DNA of 64,000 bases from an uncultured Oscillospiraceae bacterium (GTDB lineage: Bacteria; Bacillota; Clostridia; Oscillospirales; Oscillospiraceae). Every line of letters starts with the position of its first letter. Position 1 is the stretch's first letter. This document shows positions 1 through 9,566 of the stretch, piece after piece. Both the position numbers and the translations under genes were made by a program. The stretch spans positions 1-64,000 of the forward strand of contig CANRNU010000006.1 of assembly GCA_947632005.1 (NCBI GenBank), written 5' to 3'. The notes below the pieces were generated by a model. The model saw only the letters and a list, made by a program, of their open reading frames with translations, had not been told where the DNA came from and did not search any database.

Positions 1-795
1 ATCGGCGCCGTGGGTCTGGCGCTGAGCTTTCTGGCGGCCGTGGCCGCGTCCATGCTGGGCGGGCTGATCTACGCCTTCCTGACCATCACCCTCCGGGCCA
101 ACCAGAACGTCACGGGCCTGACCCTGACCATCTTTGGGGCGGGGCTTGCCAACCTCTTCGGCGGCAGTCTCAACGCCATGGCCGGCGGTGTGGGCCAGAT
201 CAGCGTGGCCGTCACCAGCCGGGCCTACCGGGCCTATATCCCGGCGCTGTCGGGCCTGGGCCGGGTGGGACAGCTCATCTTCTCCTTCGGCTTCATGGCA
301 TATCTGGCCATCGCCGCGGCCCTGCTGGCCAGTTGGTTTTTGAACCGCTCCCGGGTGGGACTGAACCTGCGGGCCGTGGGCGAGGACCCGGCCACCGCCG
401 ACGCCGCCGGCATCAACGTCACCCGCTACAAATATCTCGCCACCTGCGTGGGCGCCGGTATCTCCGGCCTTGGCGGGCTCTATTACGTCATGGACTACAT
501 CAAGGGCACCTGGTCCACCGACGGCACCATCGAGGCCCTGGGCTGGCTGGCGGTGGCGCTGGTGATCTTCGCCACCTGGAAGCCGGCGCGGGCCATCTGG
601 TCGGCGTATCTGTTCGGGGTCCTCTACTGGGCCTACAACTACATCACCGGCCTGAGCCGGGCCAGCATCGAGCTGTTCAAGATGCTGCCCTACCTGGTCA
701 CCATCATCGTGCTGGTGGCGGTGAGCCTGCGCCGGTCCCGGGAGTCCCAGCCGCCGAAATCTTTGGGACTGAGCTACTTCCGCGAGGAGCGATAG
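1..795 (+). CDS. ABC transporter permease (nucleoside/sugar BmpA-associated type), 5' end outside window
   Basis: Polytopic membrane protein; frame open to the window edge; NQNVTGLTLTIFGAGLANLFGG resembles the YufQ/NupQ-like permease family. Confidence 0.8.
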   Translation: MGAVGLALSFLAAVAASMLGGLIYAFLTITLRANQNVTGLTLTIFGAGLANLFGGSLNAMAGGVGQISVAVTSRAYRAYIPALSGLGRVGQLIFSFGFMAYLAIAAALLASWFLNRSRVGLNLRAVGEDPATADAAGINVTRYKYLATCVGAGISGLGGLYYVMDYIKGTWSTDGTIEALGWLAVALVIFATWKPARAIWSAYLFGVLYWAYNYITGLSRASIELFKMLPYLVTIIVLVAVSLRRSRESQPPKSLGLSYFREER

Positions 796-796
796 T

Positions 797-823
797 CGTT
801 TGAAAGGCAAAGCCTTTCAAACG
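797..823. terminator. Perfect 12-bp hairpin after permease gene
   Basis: CGTTTGAAAGGC-AAA-GCCTTTCAAACG; no strong T-tract. Confidence 0.45.
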
Positions 824-854
824 AAAAGGCTGCGGCCTGCTGCAGCACCAGACC

Positions 855-882
855 GAATGCCTCCCCTGTGCAAGGGGGCCAA
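855..882. repeat. Partial copy of the CTCCCTTGTGCAAAGGGAG-type intergenic repeat
   Basis: gaatgcctcccctgtgcaagggggccaat resembles the repeats near 19.7, 20.1 and 22.6 kb. Confidence 0.5.
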
Positions 883-896
883 TAAGGTGATACATT

Positions 897-1541
897 ATGA
901 GATACAAGCACATCTTCTTTGATCTGGACGGGACCCTGACGGACCCGGCCCTGGGCATCACCAACTCCATTATCTACGCCAGGAAAAAGTGGGGTCTTGA
1001 CCCGGGAGAAAACAAGGATTATTATAAGTTTATCGGCCCTCCCATGCCCAGGAGCTACGAGCAGTTCTGGGGCATGCCCCACGAGGAGGCTGTCCGGTTT
1101 TTGGCCACATACCGGGAGTATTTCGGGACCGTCGGTCTTTTTGAAAACGAGGTATACCCCGGCATTCCGGAGTTGCTGGCCGCGCTGAAGGAGCGGGGCT
1201 GCAAGCTCTACATGGCCACCACCAAGCCCACGGGCTTTTCCACCCGCATCGCGGAAAGATTCGGTCTGCTGCCCTACTTTGAGATCATCTCCGGCAGCCA
1301 GCCCAGCGGCGACAACACCAAGGCCGACGTGATATGCTTCGCCCGGGACACCTGCGGCGTGGATATGGCAAGCGCCGTCATGGTGGGCGACCGGCTTTAT
1401 GACGTGGAGGGAGCCCATGCCTGCGCCATCCCCTGCATCGGCGTGTGCTACGGCTACGGCGGCCGGGAGGAACTGACCGCCGCCGGCGCGGACCATATCG
1501 TGGACACGGTGGAGGACCTGCGCGCTCTGCTGCTGGGCTGA
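897..1541 (+). CDS. HAD-superfamily hydrolase (phosphoglycolate phosphatase-like)
   Basis: HIFFDLDGTLTD motif, later VMVGDRLYDVEGA motif. Confidence 0.9.
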   Translation: MRYKHIFFDLDGTLTDPALGITNSIIYARKKWGLDPGENKDYYKFIGPPMPRSYEQFWGMPHEEAVRFLATYREYFGTVGLFENEVYPGIPELLAALKERGCKLYMATTKPTGFSTRIAERFGLLPYFEIISGSQPSGDNTKADVICFARDTCGVDMASAVMVGDRLYDVEGAHACAIPCIGVCYGYGGREELTAAGADHIVDTVEDLRALLLG

Positions 1542-1549
1542 TACGGATC

Positions 1550-1810
1550 TTATTTCTGATAGACCGCAGCGAGGGATGTTTTCGCGAGGCAAGAAAGGCG
1601 ACGCGGGGAATACTTTGTGTATTGCCAGGCCGCCTAACGCGGCATCACGGAAACAGACCTGTTGCAGAAAGGAGGCGAGACGATGGACGCTGGCGACAGT
1701 ACCGGCACAAAACGAGGCCGAACGCGGCGGGCGACTGTCGTCCGCTCTCTGATGGGATAGGGGCGTACTGCGCCTGATCCCCGGCCTTTTTGTGCCTTCC
1801 ACATACCGAA
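1550..1810 (+). ncRNA. Possible structured 5' leader of mgtE
   Basis: About 270 nt GC-rich leader; 7-bp inverted repeat CGACAGT (1694-1700)/ACTGTCG (1734-1740) plus further short helices; no M-box consensus seen. Confidence 0.3.
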
Positions 1811-1826
1811 AAAAGGAGGAAGGACA

Positions 1827-3203
1827 ATGGCTGAACGCAGTATCTCGCTGGAGGACACCATCGTCACTCTGGCGGAACAGAAAAAATACCCCACCCTGCG
1901 GGACATCCTGGTGACCATGAACCCCGCGGACACCGCGGCTCTGTTTGAAGAGCTGGATGAGCACCTTCTGCCGCTGCTGTTCCGGCTGCTGCCCAAGGAC
2001 GAGGCGGCGGAGACCTTCGTGGAGATGGAACCGGACAGCCAGGAGCTGCTGATCCGGGGCTTCTCCGACAGCGAGCTGAAGGAAGTCGTGGATGAGCTGT
2101 ATGTGGACGACGCGGTGGACCTGGTGGAGGAAATGCCCGCCAACGTGGTCCGGCGCATCCTGCGCCAGGCGGACCCGGAGACCCGCAAGCTCATCAACAA
2201 CATTCTGAAATACCCCGACGACTCCGCCGGGTCACTGATGACCACGGAGTTCGTGGACCTGCTCCCCACCATGACGGTGGAGGACGCCATCAAGCGCATC
2301 CGCCGGACCGGTACGGACAAAGAGACCATCAACATCTGCTACGTCATCGACGACGGCCGGCACCTGCTGGGGACCGTGTCCATCCGCACCCTCATCCTCT
2401 CGGAGGAGGACGAGGCCGTCTCGGATGTGATGGAGGAGAACGTGATCTCCGTGGGCACCCTCACCGACCAGGAAGACGCCACGGCACTGTTTTCCAAGTA
2501 CGACCTGACGGTGGTGCCGGTGGTGGACAACGAGAACCGCCTGGTGGGCATCATCACCGTGGACGACGCCCTGGACGTCTTGGAGACAGAGACCACGGAA
2601 GACATTGAGATCATGGGCGGCGTCACCCCTACCGACAAGCCCTATTTCAAGACGACCGTGTGGGAGACCTTCAAGGCCCGGTTCCCCTGGCTGCTACTGC
2701 TGATGATCTCCGCCACCTTCACCGGCCAGATCATCGCCAGCTTTGAAAACGCCCTGGCGGCGGCCACGGTGCTCACAGCCTACATCCCCATGCTCATGGA
2801 CACCGGCGGCAACTCCGGCTCCCAGGCCAGCGTCACCGTCATCCGAGGCATCTCCCTGAACGACATTGAGTTCTCCGATTTCTTCCGGGTGGTCTGGAAG
2901 GAGATCCGGGTCGCCGTGACCTGCGGCGTCGCTCTGGCGGCGGTGAACTTCGTGAAGCTGCTGCTGGTGGACGGGATGCTCTTTCACAACGAGGCGGTCA
3001 CGGTGCCCGTGGCGGCAGTGATCTGCCTGACCATGGTCTGCACCATCCTGTGCGCCAAGCTGGTGGGCTGCACGCTGCCCATGCTGGCGGAAAAACTGGG
3101 CCTGGACCCCGCCGTGATGGCCTCGCCCTTCATCACCACCATCGTGGATGCGCTGAGTCTGCTCATCTATTTCCGCTTCGCCACCGCTATCCTGCAGCTG
3201 TGA
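1827..3203 (+). CDS. mgtE: Magnesium transporter MgtE
   Basis: MgtE N domain, CBS pair, C-terminal TM region with PMLMDTGGNSGSQ signature; GGAGGA RBS. Confidence 0.95.
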   Translation: MAERSISLEDTIVTLAEQKKYPTLRDILVTMNPADTAALFEELDEHLLPLLFRLLPKDEAAETFVEMEPDSQELLIRGFSDSELKEVVDELYVDDAVDLVEEMPANVVRRILRQADPETRKLINNILKYPDDSAGSLMTTEFVDLLPTMTVEDAIKRIRRTGTDKETINICYVIDDGRHLLGTVSIRTLILSEEDEAVSDVMEENVISVGTLTDQEDATALFSKYDLTVVPVVDNENRLVGIITVDDALDVLETETTEDIEIMGGVTPTDKPYFKTTVWETFKARFPWLLLLMISATFTGQIIASFENALAAATVLTAYIPMLMDTGGNSGSQASVTVIRGISLNDIEFSDFFRVVWKEIRVAVTCGVALAAVNFVKLLLVDGMLFHNEAVTVPVAAVICLTMVCTILCAKLVGCTLPMLAEKLGLDPAVMASPFITTIVDALSLLIYFRFATAILQL

Positions 3204-3240
3204 GCGCCCGGCGCGGCAACATTGCCGCCCCACTCTGACA

Positions 3241-3281
3241 AAAAAGAAGACGGACACGTGTGTGTCCGTCTTCTTTTACTT
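3241..3281. terminator. Bidirectional intrinsic terminator
   Basis: AAAAGAAGACGGACAC...GTGTCCGTCTTCTTTTA between convergent genes. Confidence 0.85.
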
Positions 3282-3288
3282 TCACCGC

Positions 3289-4368
3289 TCACACGATGGA
3301 CTTGAAAAGGGGCAGTTTTTTCATGACCATGTCGGTGAGATAGGCCATGCCGAAGGCGAAGGCCACCACTACCAACAGGCCGGGGACGCCGCCCAGCCCC
3401 CACCGGAAGGGGTTGAAGTGCAGATATTTATAGATGAGCCGCACATAGGCCAGATGGATGAGATAGATCCCGAAGGAGTGCCGGTCGATATTGGCCAGGA
3501 CCTTCTTCACCCGGGGGAAGCCCTCCTGGGAGCAGCGGAAGAACCAGCCTCCCACGCCGGCGCCCTGCAGAACCACCAGCGGGGACCAGTAGGAGAACAG
3601 GCCGTCCAGCTCCGCCCTGCCGTACCACAGATATACATATGTCAGCACTCCCAGCGCTGCCGTGGCCGCCAGCGCCATGGCCGCGTAGACGCCCCGGGGC
3701 ACCTTTCCGCCCCAGTTGTACAGATAATACCCCAAAAACAGCCAGAAGGGGTAGATGGTGGACACATGGATATAAAACCCATAGGGGACGCCCCAGATAT
3801 TCAGCAGGGGCAGCAGGGACAAAAACACTCCGTACACGATCAGCAAATAGCGGATGTCCTTTTCATCCGACAGCGCCGCCACCTTCTTATAGGCCGGCAG
3901 CAGCAGATACAGCCCCAGCAGGCAGTACAGGTACCACATGTGCGACCAGGTATTGCCGGTGAACACCTCCGCCACGCCGCCCAAAAATACAGGCCAGGTG
4001 CGCATGGCCGGGTTGAAGATGGCCTCCAGCACCGCGAACAGCACGCCGAAGACTACGATGGCCTTCACCACCCGGGCAATGTACCGGGAAAACAGCTTGC
4101 GATAGCCGATCTCCTTTTCCGGCCGCAGGAGCAGCGCGCCCGTCACCATGATGAAGCAGGGCACCGCCCAGTACTGTTCATTGATCGCGAGCCGGCACAC
4201 GAATGCCCGCGGAAAATTCATCCCGGCGGCAAACGCCAGCTCCGTGGAGCGGGCCGTGTGCATCAGGACGATGAACAGACAGGCCGTGGCGCGCAGGCAA
4301 TCGAAGGCGGCAGTGCGCCCCGGCACTTGTGCCGGGGCGCTCTGGGATACGGAATACCGGTCCATCAA
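3289..4368 (-). CDS. Acyltransferase family 3 (OafA/WecH-like) membrane protein
   Basis: FDCLRATACLFIVLMHTAR N-terminus, about 10 TM segments; start overlaps the stop of the upstream gene. Confidence 0.85.
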   Translation of the reverse strand: MMDRYSVSQSAPAQVPGRTAAFDCLRATACLFIVLMHTARSTELAFAAGMNFPRAFVCRLAINEQYWAVPCFIMVTGALLLRPEKEIGYRKLFSRYIARVVKAIVVFGVLFAVLEAIFNPAMRTWPVFLGGVAEVFTGNTWSHMWYLYCLLGLYLLLPAYKKVAALSDEKDIRYLLIVYGVFLSLLPLLNIWGVPYGFYIHVSTIYPFWLFLGYYLYNWGGKVPRGVYAAMALAATAALGVLTYVYLWYGRAELDGLFSYWSPLVVLQGAGVGGWFFRCSQEGFPRVKKVLANIDRHSFGIYLIHLAYVRLIYKYLHFNPFRWGLGGVPGLLVVVAFAFGMAYLTDMVMKKLPLFKSIV

Positions 4369-5066
4369 TAGAACATGCCGCCGCCGGGGATGCAGCCGCC
4401 GCTGTTGCCGCCGGAGCTGCTGCCACCGCCGCCGGAGCTCTTGGAGCCGCCGGAACTGCCGGAGCTGCCGGAGCTCTTGGGGGCGCCGCCGTAAGCGAAC
4501 GTGCCGGCCGCGATCTCCGCCTCGGCCGTGGCCTGCTCATCCGCGGAGGTGTCGATCTCCTCGCCGGTGGCGATGCTGGTGTAGACCAGGTAGGGCAGAC
4601 TGTTCCAGGCACGCTGGACCTCGCCCTCCTCGATGTCGGAGAACTTCACGTCATGGACCTCGCCCACCGTCCAGTCGGACCAGATGATCTGCAGGTCATA
4701 GGTGGTATCCTCGGTCTCCTCCTCGCCGGGCGTGTAGCACAGCCAGCAGGCCTCTTCCTTCTCAAACACGACGTCTCCGCCGTTCTCCAGCAGGGTGGCA
4801 AACTCCCACTCCGCCTGTTCGCTGGTCTTGATGTTGATGCCGGTGATATTGGTGCCGGTGGCGTTCACAAGGCGGATCTTATAGCCGTCCTCGGTCTCTT
4901 CCCCGAGGATCTCCAGATCCTCTTCCTTTTCCGTCTCTTCGGCCTCCGCCGCGTCCTGATCTTCCTCCTTGGCCTCGTCGTCCGCCGCCAGGGCAGCGGC
5001 GCCGCAGCTCAGGACCAGCAGCAGAGCCAGCAGCAGGGATGTGATCTTTTTCATCTTGGTGTTCAT
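4365..5066 (-). CDS. Small secreted protein with acidic N-region and Ser/Gly-rich tail
   Basis: Signal peptide MNTKMKKITSLLLALLLVLSCGAAALA; tail SSGGSKSSGGGGSSSGGNSGGCIPGGGMFY; in an operon with 5108..7840. Confidence 0.75.
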   Translation of the reverse strand: MNTKMKKITSLLLALLLVLSCGAAALAADDEAKEEDQDAAEAEETEKEEDLEILGEETEDGYKIRLVNATGTNITGINIKTSEQAEWEFATLLENGGDVVFEKEEACWLCYTPGEEETEDTTYDLQIIWSDWTVGEVHDVKFSDIEEGEVQRAWNSLPYLVYTSIATGEEIDTSADEQATAEAEIAAGTFAYGGAPKSSGSSGSSGGSKSSGGGGSSSGGNSGGCIPGGGMFY

Positions 5067-5107
5067 AGTGTGTCCTTTCTTTCCACGCCTGTTCGGTCCT
5101 CGCACCG

Positions 5108-7840
5108 TCAGGCCACGTATTTGTAGTTGACGTACATCCAGGTCCCGGACTGACCGTAGGAGATCTGGTAGCCGTTGCGGCCCGTCTCATTGGTAAAGTT
5201 GGTGTCAAAGACGTACCATCTGCCGTTGATCTTGACCTCTGTCCAGCCGTGGGGCGCGTTGTAGGTAGGCGTGCTGCGCACATAGCCCTCCACGAAGCGG
5301 ACCTCATAGCCCAGCACCTTCGCCATCTGATAGAAGGTAGCGGCCATCACATAGCAGTTGCCGGTCTTGTTATTAAAGCCGTAGTTGGCATACCAGGAGC
5401 TGTGAGGCGTGCTGGAGGCGCGCATCCAGCGGTTGGAGTACCGCAGGCCCGCCGACCAGTTGAAGGCTGCCCGCAGGTTCCAGCCCACGGAGTTGAGCAC
5501 CTTCACGGCCTTGCGCATGGGGTCGGTCATATAACCCGTGATGATGCCGTTCTCATTCACATGATAGGTCTTGCCCGCCAGGCTCACATCCTGGTTCGTG
5601 ACCAGCTTGCCGTCGGAGGTGAAATAGTACATGTCGTCGTTCATGTACGTCACACCGGTGGCCATGGCGCCGGAGCTGCCAAAGTAATAGGTCTCGCCGT
5701 CGATGATCTTCTTCCCGGTGGCCATCACGCCGGTGGCCGTGCTGTTCAGGTCGCCCGGCTCAAAGTAGTACTTCTTCCCGCTGATGGTCTGCCAGCCGGT
5801 CTGCATCACACCGGCGCTGGTGAAGTAATACTTGCTGCTGCCCACGGCCTTGAGGCCGGTGGCCATCTTGCCGTTGCTGTCATCAAAGTGATACTTGCTG
5901 CCGTTGAGGATCCGCCAGCCGGTGGCCATCACGCCCAGGTTGGGATTGCTCAGATCGCCTTCTTCAAAATAATACTTGCTGCCGCTGATGGTCTGGAAGC
6001 CGATCAGCATCTCGCCGGTGCTCTTGCTGAAGTAGTACTTCTTCCCGTCTATGGTCTTCCACCCCGTGGGGAGCACGCCGGTGGTCGGGTCCAGATAATA
6101 GGTCTTGCCGCCGATCACCTGTTTGCCCTTCAGCTGCCAGCCGGTAGCCGGGTCAAAATAGCACTTGCCCTTGCCGGAGATGTCCACCCATCCGGTCAGC
6201 ATCCTGCCGCTGCCGTCCTTCCGGCGCAGGAAGTAGGTATGCTTCTCGCCGTTTTCCTCCAGCTCCACCAGTCCGGTCTTCCGCACGCCCGTCGTCGGGT
6301 CCAGGTAATACCGGTTGCTGCCCACCGTCAGCCAGCCCGTCTGCATGATGCCGGTGGCCGGGTCAAAGTAGCACTTGCCTCTGCCGGAGATGTCCACCCA
6401 TCCGGTCAGCATCTTGCCGCTGCCGTCCTTCCGGCGCAGGAAGTAGATGTTCTTCTTGCCGTCTTCCTCCAGGGTCAGGATACCGGTCTTCCGCACGCCT
6501 GTCGTCAGGTCCAGATAATACCGGTTCTTGCCCACCGTCAGCCAGCCCGTCTGCATGATGCCGGTGGCCGGGTCAAAATAGCACTTGCCCCGACCGGAGA
6601 TGTCCACCCATCCGGTCAGCATCTTGCCGCTGCCGTCCTTCCGGCGCAGGAAGTAGGTGTTCTCCTTGCCGTCTTCTTCCAGGGTCAGGATGCCGGTCTT
6701 CCGCACGCCTGTCGTCAGGTCCAGATAATACCGGTTCTTGCCCACCGTCAGCCAGCCCGTCTGCATGATGCCGGTGGCCGGGTCAAAGTAGCAATTGCCC
6801 CGACCGGAGATATTCACCCATCCGGTCAGCATCTTGCCGCTGCCGTCCTTCCGGCGCAGGAAGTAGGTGTGCTGTTCGCCGCCTTCCTCCAGGGTCAGGA
6901 TGCCGGTCTTCCGCACGCCCGTCGCCGGGTCCAGATAATACTTGTTCTTGCCCACGGTCAGCCAGCCTGTCTTCATGATGCCGGTAGCCGGGTCAAAGTA
7001 GCACCTGCCTCTGCCGGAGATGTCCACCCATCCGGTCAGCATCTTGCCGCTGCCGTCCTTCCGGCGGAAGAAGTAGGTGTTCTGCGCGCCGCCTTCCGTC
7101 AGGGTCACCAGTCCGGTCTGCTTGGCGCCGGCCAGTTCCGATTCCAGATCGTCCATCCGCAGGAAGTATGTATACTTCCCGATCTTCTGCCGACCGGTCA
7201 GCATCATTCCCGTCGCCGGGTCAAAGTAGTACTTCCGCGTGACCTTATCGGTGCCGGTGATGCTCACCCACCCGGTCAGCATCACGCCGCTGCCGTCCTT
7301 CCGGCGGAAGAAGTATTTCTGTCCATCAATGATCTGCCAGCCCATGAGTTTATTGCCCGCCGGGTCAAAGCAGTACCACCTGCCGTTCACCTGGGCCTTG
7401 TACGCTCCCTCTACGGACAGCAGCGCGATATCGGCGACGTCTTCCTCCCCGTCGTCGGTCTCATCGTCGCCGTCCTCGTCATCCGGGAGTTCGTCCTTGT
7501 CCTCCGAGCCGTCGTCAACGTCCTCGCCGGGCCCGGCAGGGGTGTTGGTGTTATCGGGCGCAGTGGTGTTGTCCGGGTCGCTCGCAGGGGGCGTGGTGGG
7601 CTGCTGGGTCCCGCCGCTGTCGTCGGACTTGTCGCCGCCGTCCTCGCCGGTGTCCTTCTCCGGCACGTCGGCCGGGGGCTCGCTCTGCACCGGGTCCGGA
7701 TCTTCGACCGTGTCGGCGGGAGCCGTCTCCTTCGGCGTGTCAGAGGGCTCTTCCTCCGCATAGACCGGCACCCAAAGGCCCAACAGCGCCACCGCCGCCA
7801 GGATCAAACTGATGATACGCTTTGTCACGTTCCCCATCAC
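5108..7840 (-). CDS. Secreted cell-wall-binding-repeat protein with C-terminal transglutaminase-like domain
   Basis: Signal peptide; about 25 GW/YYLDPATG choline-binding-type repeats; C-terminal GNCYVMAATFYQMAK...HGWTEVKINGRWYVFDTNF Cys-His-Asp pattern. Confidence 0.9.
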   Translation of the reverse strand: MMGNVTKRIISLILAAVALLGLWVPVYAEEEPSDTPKETAPADTVEDPDPVQSEPPADVPEKDTGEDGGDKSDDSGGTQQPTTPPASDPDNTTAPDNTNTPAGPGEDVDDGSEDKDELPDDEDGDDETDDGEEDVADIALLSVEGAYKAQVNGRWYCFDPAGNKLMGWQIIDGQKYFFRRKDGSGVMLTGWVSITGTDKVTRKYYFDPATGMMLTGRQKIGKYTYFLRMDDLESELAGAKQTGLVTLTEGGAQNTYFFRRKDGSGKMLTGWVDISGRGRCYFDPATGIMKTGWLTVGKNKYYLDPATGVRKTGILTLEEGGEQHTYFLRRKDGSGKMLTGWVNISGRGNCYFDPATGIMQTGWLTVGKNRYYLDLTTGVRKTGILTLEEDGKENTYFLRRKDGSGKMLTGWVDISGRGKCYFDPATGIMQTGWLTVGKNRYYLDLTTGVRKTGILTLEEDGKKNIYFLRRKDGSGKMLTGWVDISGRGKCYFDPATGIMQTGWLTVGSNRYYLDPTTGVRKTGLVELEENGEKHTYFLRRKDGSGRMLTGWVDISGKGKCYFDPATGWQLKGKQVIGGKTYYLDPTTGVLPTGWKTIDGKKYYFSKSTGEMLIGFQTISGSKYYFEEGDLSNPNLGVMATGWRILNGSKYHFDDSNGKMATGLKAVGSSKYYFTSAGVMQTGWQTISGKKYYFEPGDLNSTATGVMATGKKIIDGETYYFGSSGAMATGVTYMNDDMYYFTSDGKLVTNQDVSLAGKTYHVNENGIITGYMTDPMRKAVKVLNSVGWNLRAAFNWSAGLRYSNRWMRASSTPHSSWYANYGFNNKTGNCYVMAATFYQMAKVLGYEVRFVEGYVRSTPTYNAPHGWTEVKINGRWYVFDTNFTNETGRNGYQISYGQSGTWMYVNYKYVA
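6125..7180 (-). repeat. 210-bp (70-aa) tandem repeats within cell-wall-binding gene, about 5 copies
   Basis: 'ccggtctt(c)' register recurs at about 6271, 6481, 6691, 6901 and 7111 with near-identical flanks. Confidence 0.9.
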
Positions 7841-8060
7841 CTCTCAATAGTTCTCTTCCTCTGCTGTAGGAAAAACTGTAACATACAGATATAAATATAA
7901 CTCTCCTGAAACCCATTTGTCAAGGTATTCCGCCGCCTCCGCCGCGAGATACGGCAGGAAAAGCGGTCGGAACGGCGCCGGCGCCCTTATCTGCGCCCTG
8001 TTCATTGACAAAGCCCCGCCCTCTGTGCTATCATGTCACCAGTCCCAGGAGGTGGATACC

Positions 8061-8273
8061 ATGGCGCTAAAGACAACCGACCGCATCCTCAAGGATGCGA
8101 AAAAGATCGTCCGGGGGGAGAAGGTCGCCGATTTTCTGAACGACCCCAAGCAATATTTCCGCCGGGTCCGGGTGGGCTACTATCACGACCGTTTCCTTCT
8201 GGCCACCCGCTGGGTCGTCAACGACGAACAGCAGCAGCTCAACGAGTACTACCGGAAGCTGCAGCAGCCATAA
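8061..8273 (+). CDS. Small conserved-looking hypothetical protein (70 aa)
   Basis: AGGAGG RBS upstream of ATG at 8061; MALKTTDRILKDAKKIVRGEKVADFLNDPKQYF; followed by a terminator hairpin. Confidence 0.65.
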   Translation: MALKTTDRILKDAKKIVRGEKVADFLNDPKQYFRRVRVGYYHDRFLLATRWVVNDEQQQLNEYYRKLQQP

Positions 8274-8280
8274 AACCGCA

Positions 8281-8307
8281 CGGACGAGGAACGCCTCGTC
8301 CGTTTTC
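8281..8307 (+). terminator. Intrinsic terminator
   Basis: CGGACGAGG-AACG-CCTCGTCCG-TTTTCATT. Confidence 0.8.
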
Positions 8308-8333
8308 ATTCTTCCGCAGCAAGGAGGCATACC

Positions 8334-9566
8334 ATGGACATCGGCATCATCGGCGGGGGCGCGTCCGGTCTGGCGGCGGCGCTGTCGGCCCGGGAGAGTC
8401 TGGATAACCGGGTCACGGTATTCGAGCGGCAGAACCGGGTGGGCCGGAAGCTCCTGGCCACCGGCAACGGCCGCTGCAACCTGACCAACCGGAACGCCGC
8501 GCCGGAGCACTATCACGGCGGGGACCCGTCCTTTGCCGGGCCTGCCCTGGCCCGCTTCGGCCCGGAGGACACCCTGCGCTGGTTCGCCTCCCTGGGCCTG
8601 GTCACCCGCACAGAGCCCTCCGGTCGGGTCTATCCCCTGTCCGACACGGCGGGCAGCGTGGTGGACGTGCTGCGCCTGGCCCTGGAGGCCCGGGACGGCA
8701 AGACGGTCTGTGCCCTGCCCGTGGCCCACGCCGAAAAACGGGGCGGAAAATTCCTCGTCGCCGGCGCCCTGGGGGAGGAATATTCCTTCGACCGGCTCAT
8801 CGTCGCCTGCGGCGGCATGGCCGGGGCCCGGGTGGGCGGCGTCCGCGCCGGCTATGACCTGCTGGCCGGCTTTGGCCACGCCGTCACGGACCTGCGCCCG
8901 TCCCTGGTCCAGCTCCGGACCGAAAACACCTGGACCCGCCCGCTGAAGGGCGTGCGCACCCAGGCCCGGCTCACCCTGGAGCGGAACGGGGCCGTCCTGG
9001 CCACCGCGGAGGGAGAGGTCCAGTTCGCCGACTACGGCGTCACCGGCCCCGGCGTGTATGACCTGAGCCGGGCGGCCTCCACCGCCGGTCCCGGCTGCGC
9101 CGTCGTGCTGCGGCTCCTGCCGGAGATGGATAAAGTTGACATAATTCAATATATGATAAACAAACGGGACGATTTTCCCGACTATAAAGCGGAAAACATC
9201 CTAAACGGAGCTTTACATAATTCTATCGCCCGCACGGTCCTCCGCCGGGCACAGATCCCCCAGGAGGCCCGGCTGTGGGCCCTGTCGGACGGGGCCCTCG
9301 GCCAGATCGCGGAGACCCTGTGCCGGTACGAGCTTCCCCTGACCGGCACCCTGGGCTTCGAGGACGCCCAGGTGACCGCGGGCGGCACCGAGACGTCCGG
9401 ATTCGACCCGGAGACGCTGGAGAGCCGGCTGGTGCCGGGGCTTTATGCCTGCGGCGAGGTGCTGGACGTGGACGGAGACTGCGGGGGCTATAACCTGCAA
9501 TGGGCCTGGTCCAGCGGACGGCTGGCCGGTCTCGCCGCCGGGGGACTGCTGGAGGCGCTCTCATGA
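8334..9566 (+). CDS. NAD(P)/FAD-dependent oxidoreductase, HI0933/YhiN (BaiN-like) family
   Basis: N-terminal GIIGGGASGLAAALSA dinucleotide-binding motif; C-terminal GLYACGEVLDVDGDCGGYNLQWAWSSG. Confidence 0.93.
   Translation: MDIGIIGGGASGLAAALSARESLDNRVTVFERQNRVGRKLLATGNGRCNLTNRNAAPEHYHGGDPSFAGPALARFGPEDTLRWFASLGLVTRTEPSGRVYPLSDTAGSVVDVLRLALEARDGKTVCALPVAHAEKRGGKFLVAGALGEEYSFDRLIVACGGMAGARVGGVRAGYDLLAGFGHAVTDLRPSLVQLRTENTWTRPLKGVRTQARLTLERNGAVLATAEGEVQFADYGVTGPGVYDLSRAASTAGPGCAVVLRLLPEMDKVDIIQYMINKRDDFPDYKAENILNGALHNSIARTVLRRAQIPQEARLWALSDGALGQIAETLCRYELPLTGTLGFEDAQVTAGGTETSGFDPETLESRLVPGLYACGEVLDVDGDCGGYNLQWAWSSGRLAGLAAGGLLEALS

Noticed and set aside
5249-7894. 881-aa plus-strand ORF antisense to the cell-wall-binding repeat gene
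   Set aside because: Low-complexity His/Gln/Leu/Ala composition; mirror of a repetitive GC-rich gene; opposite strand has a clear protein family.
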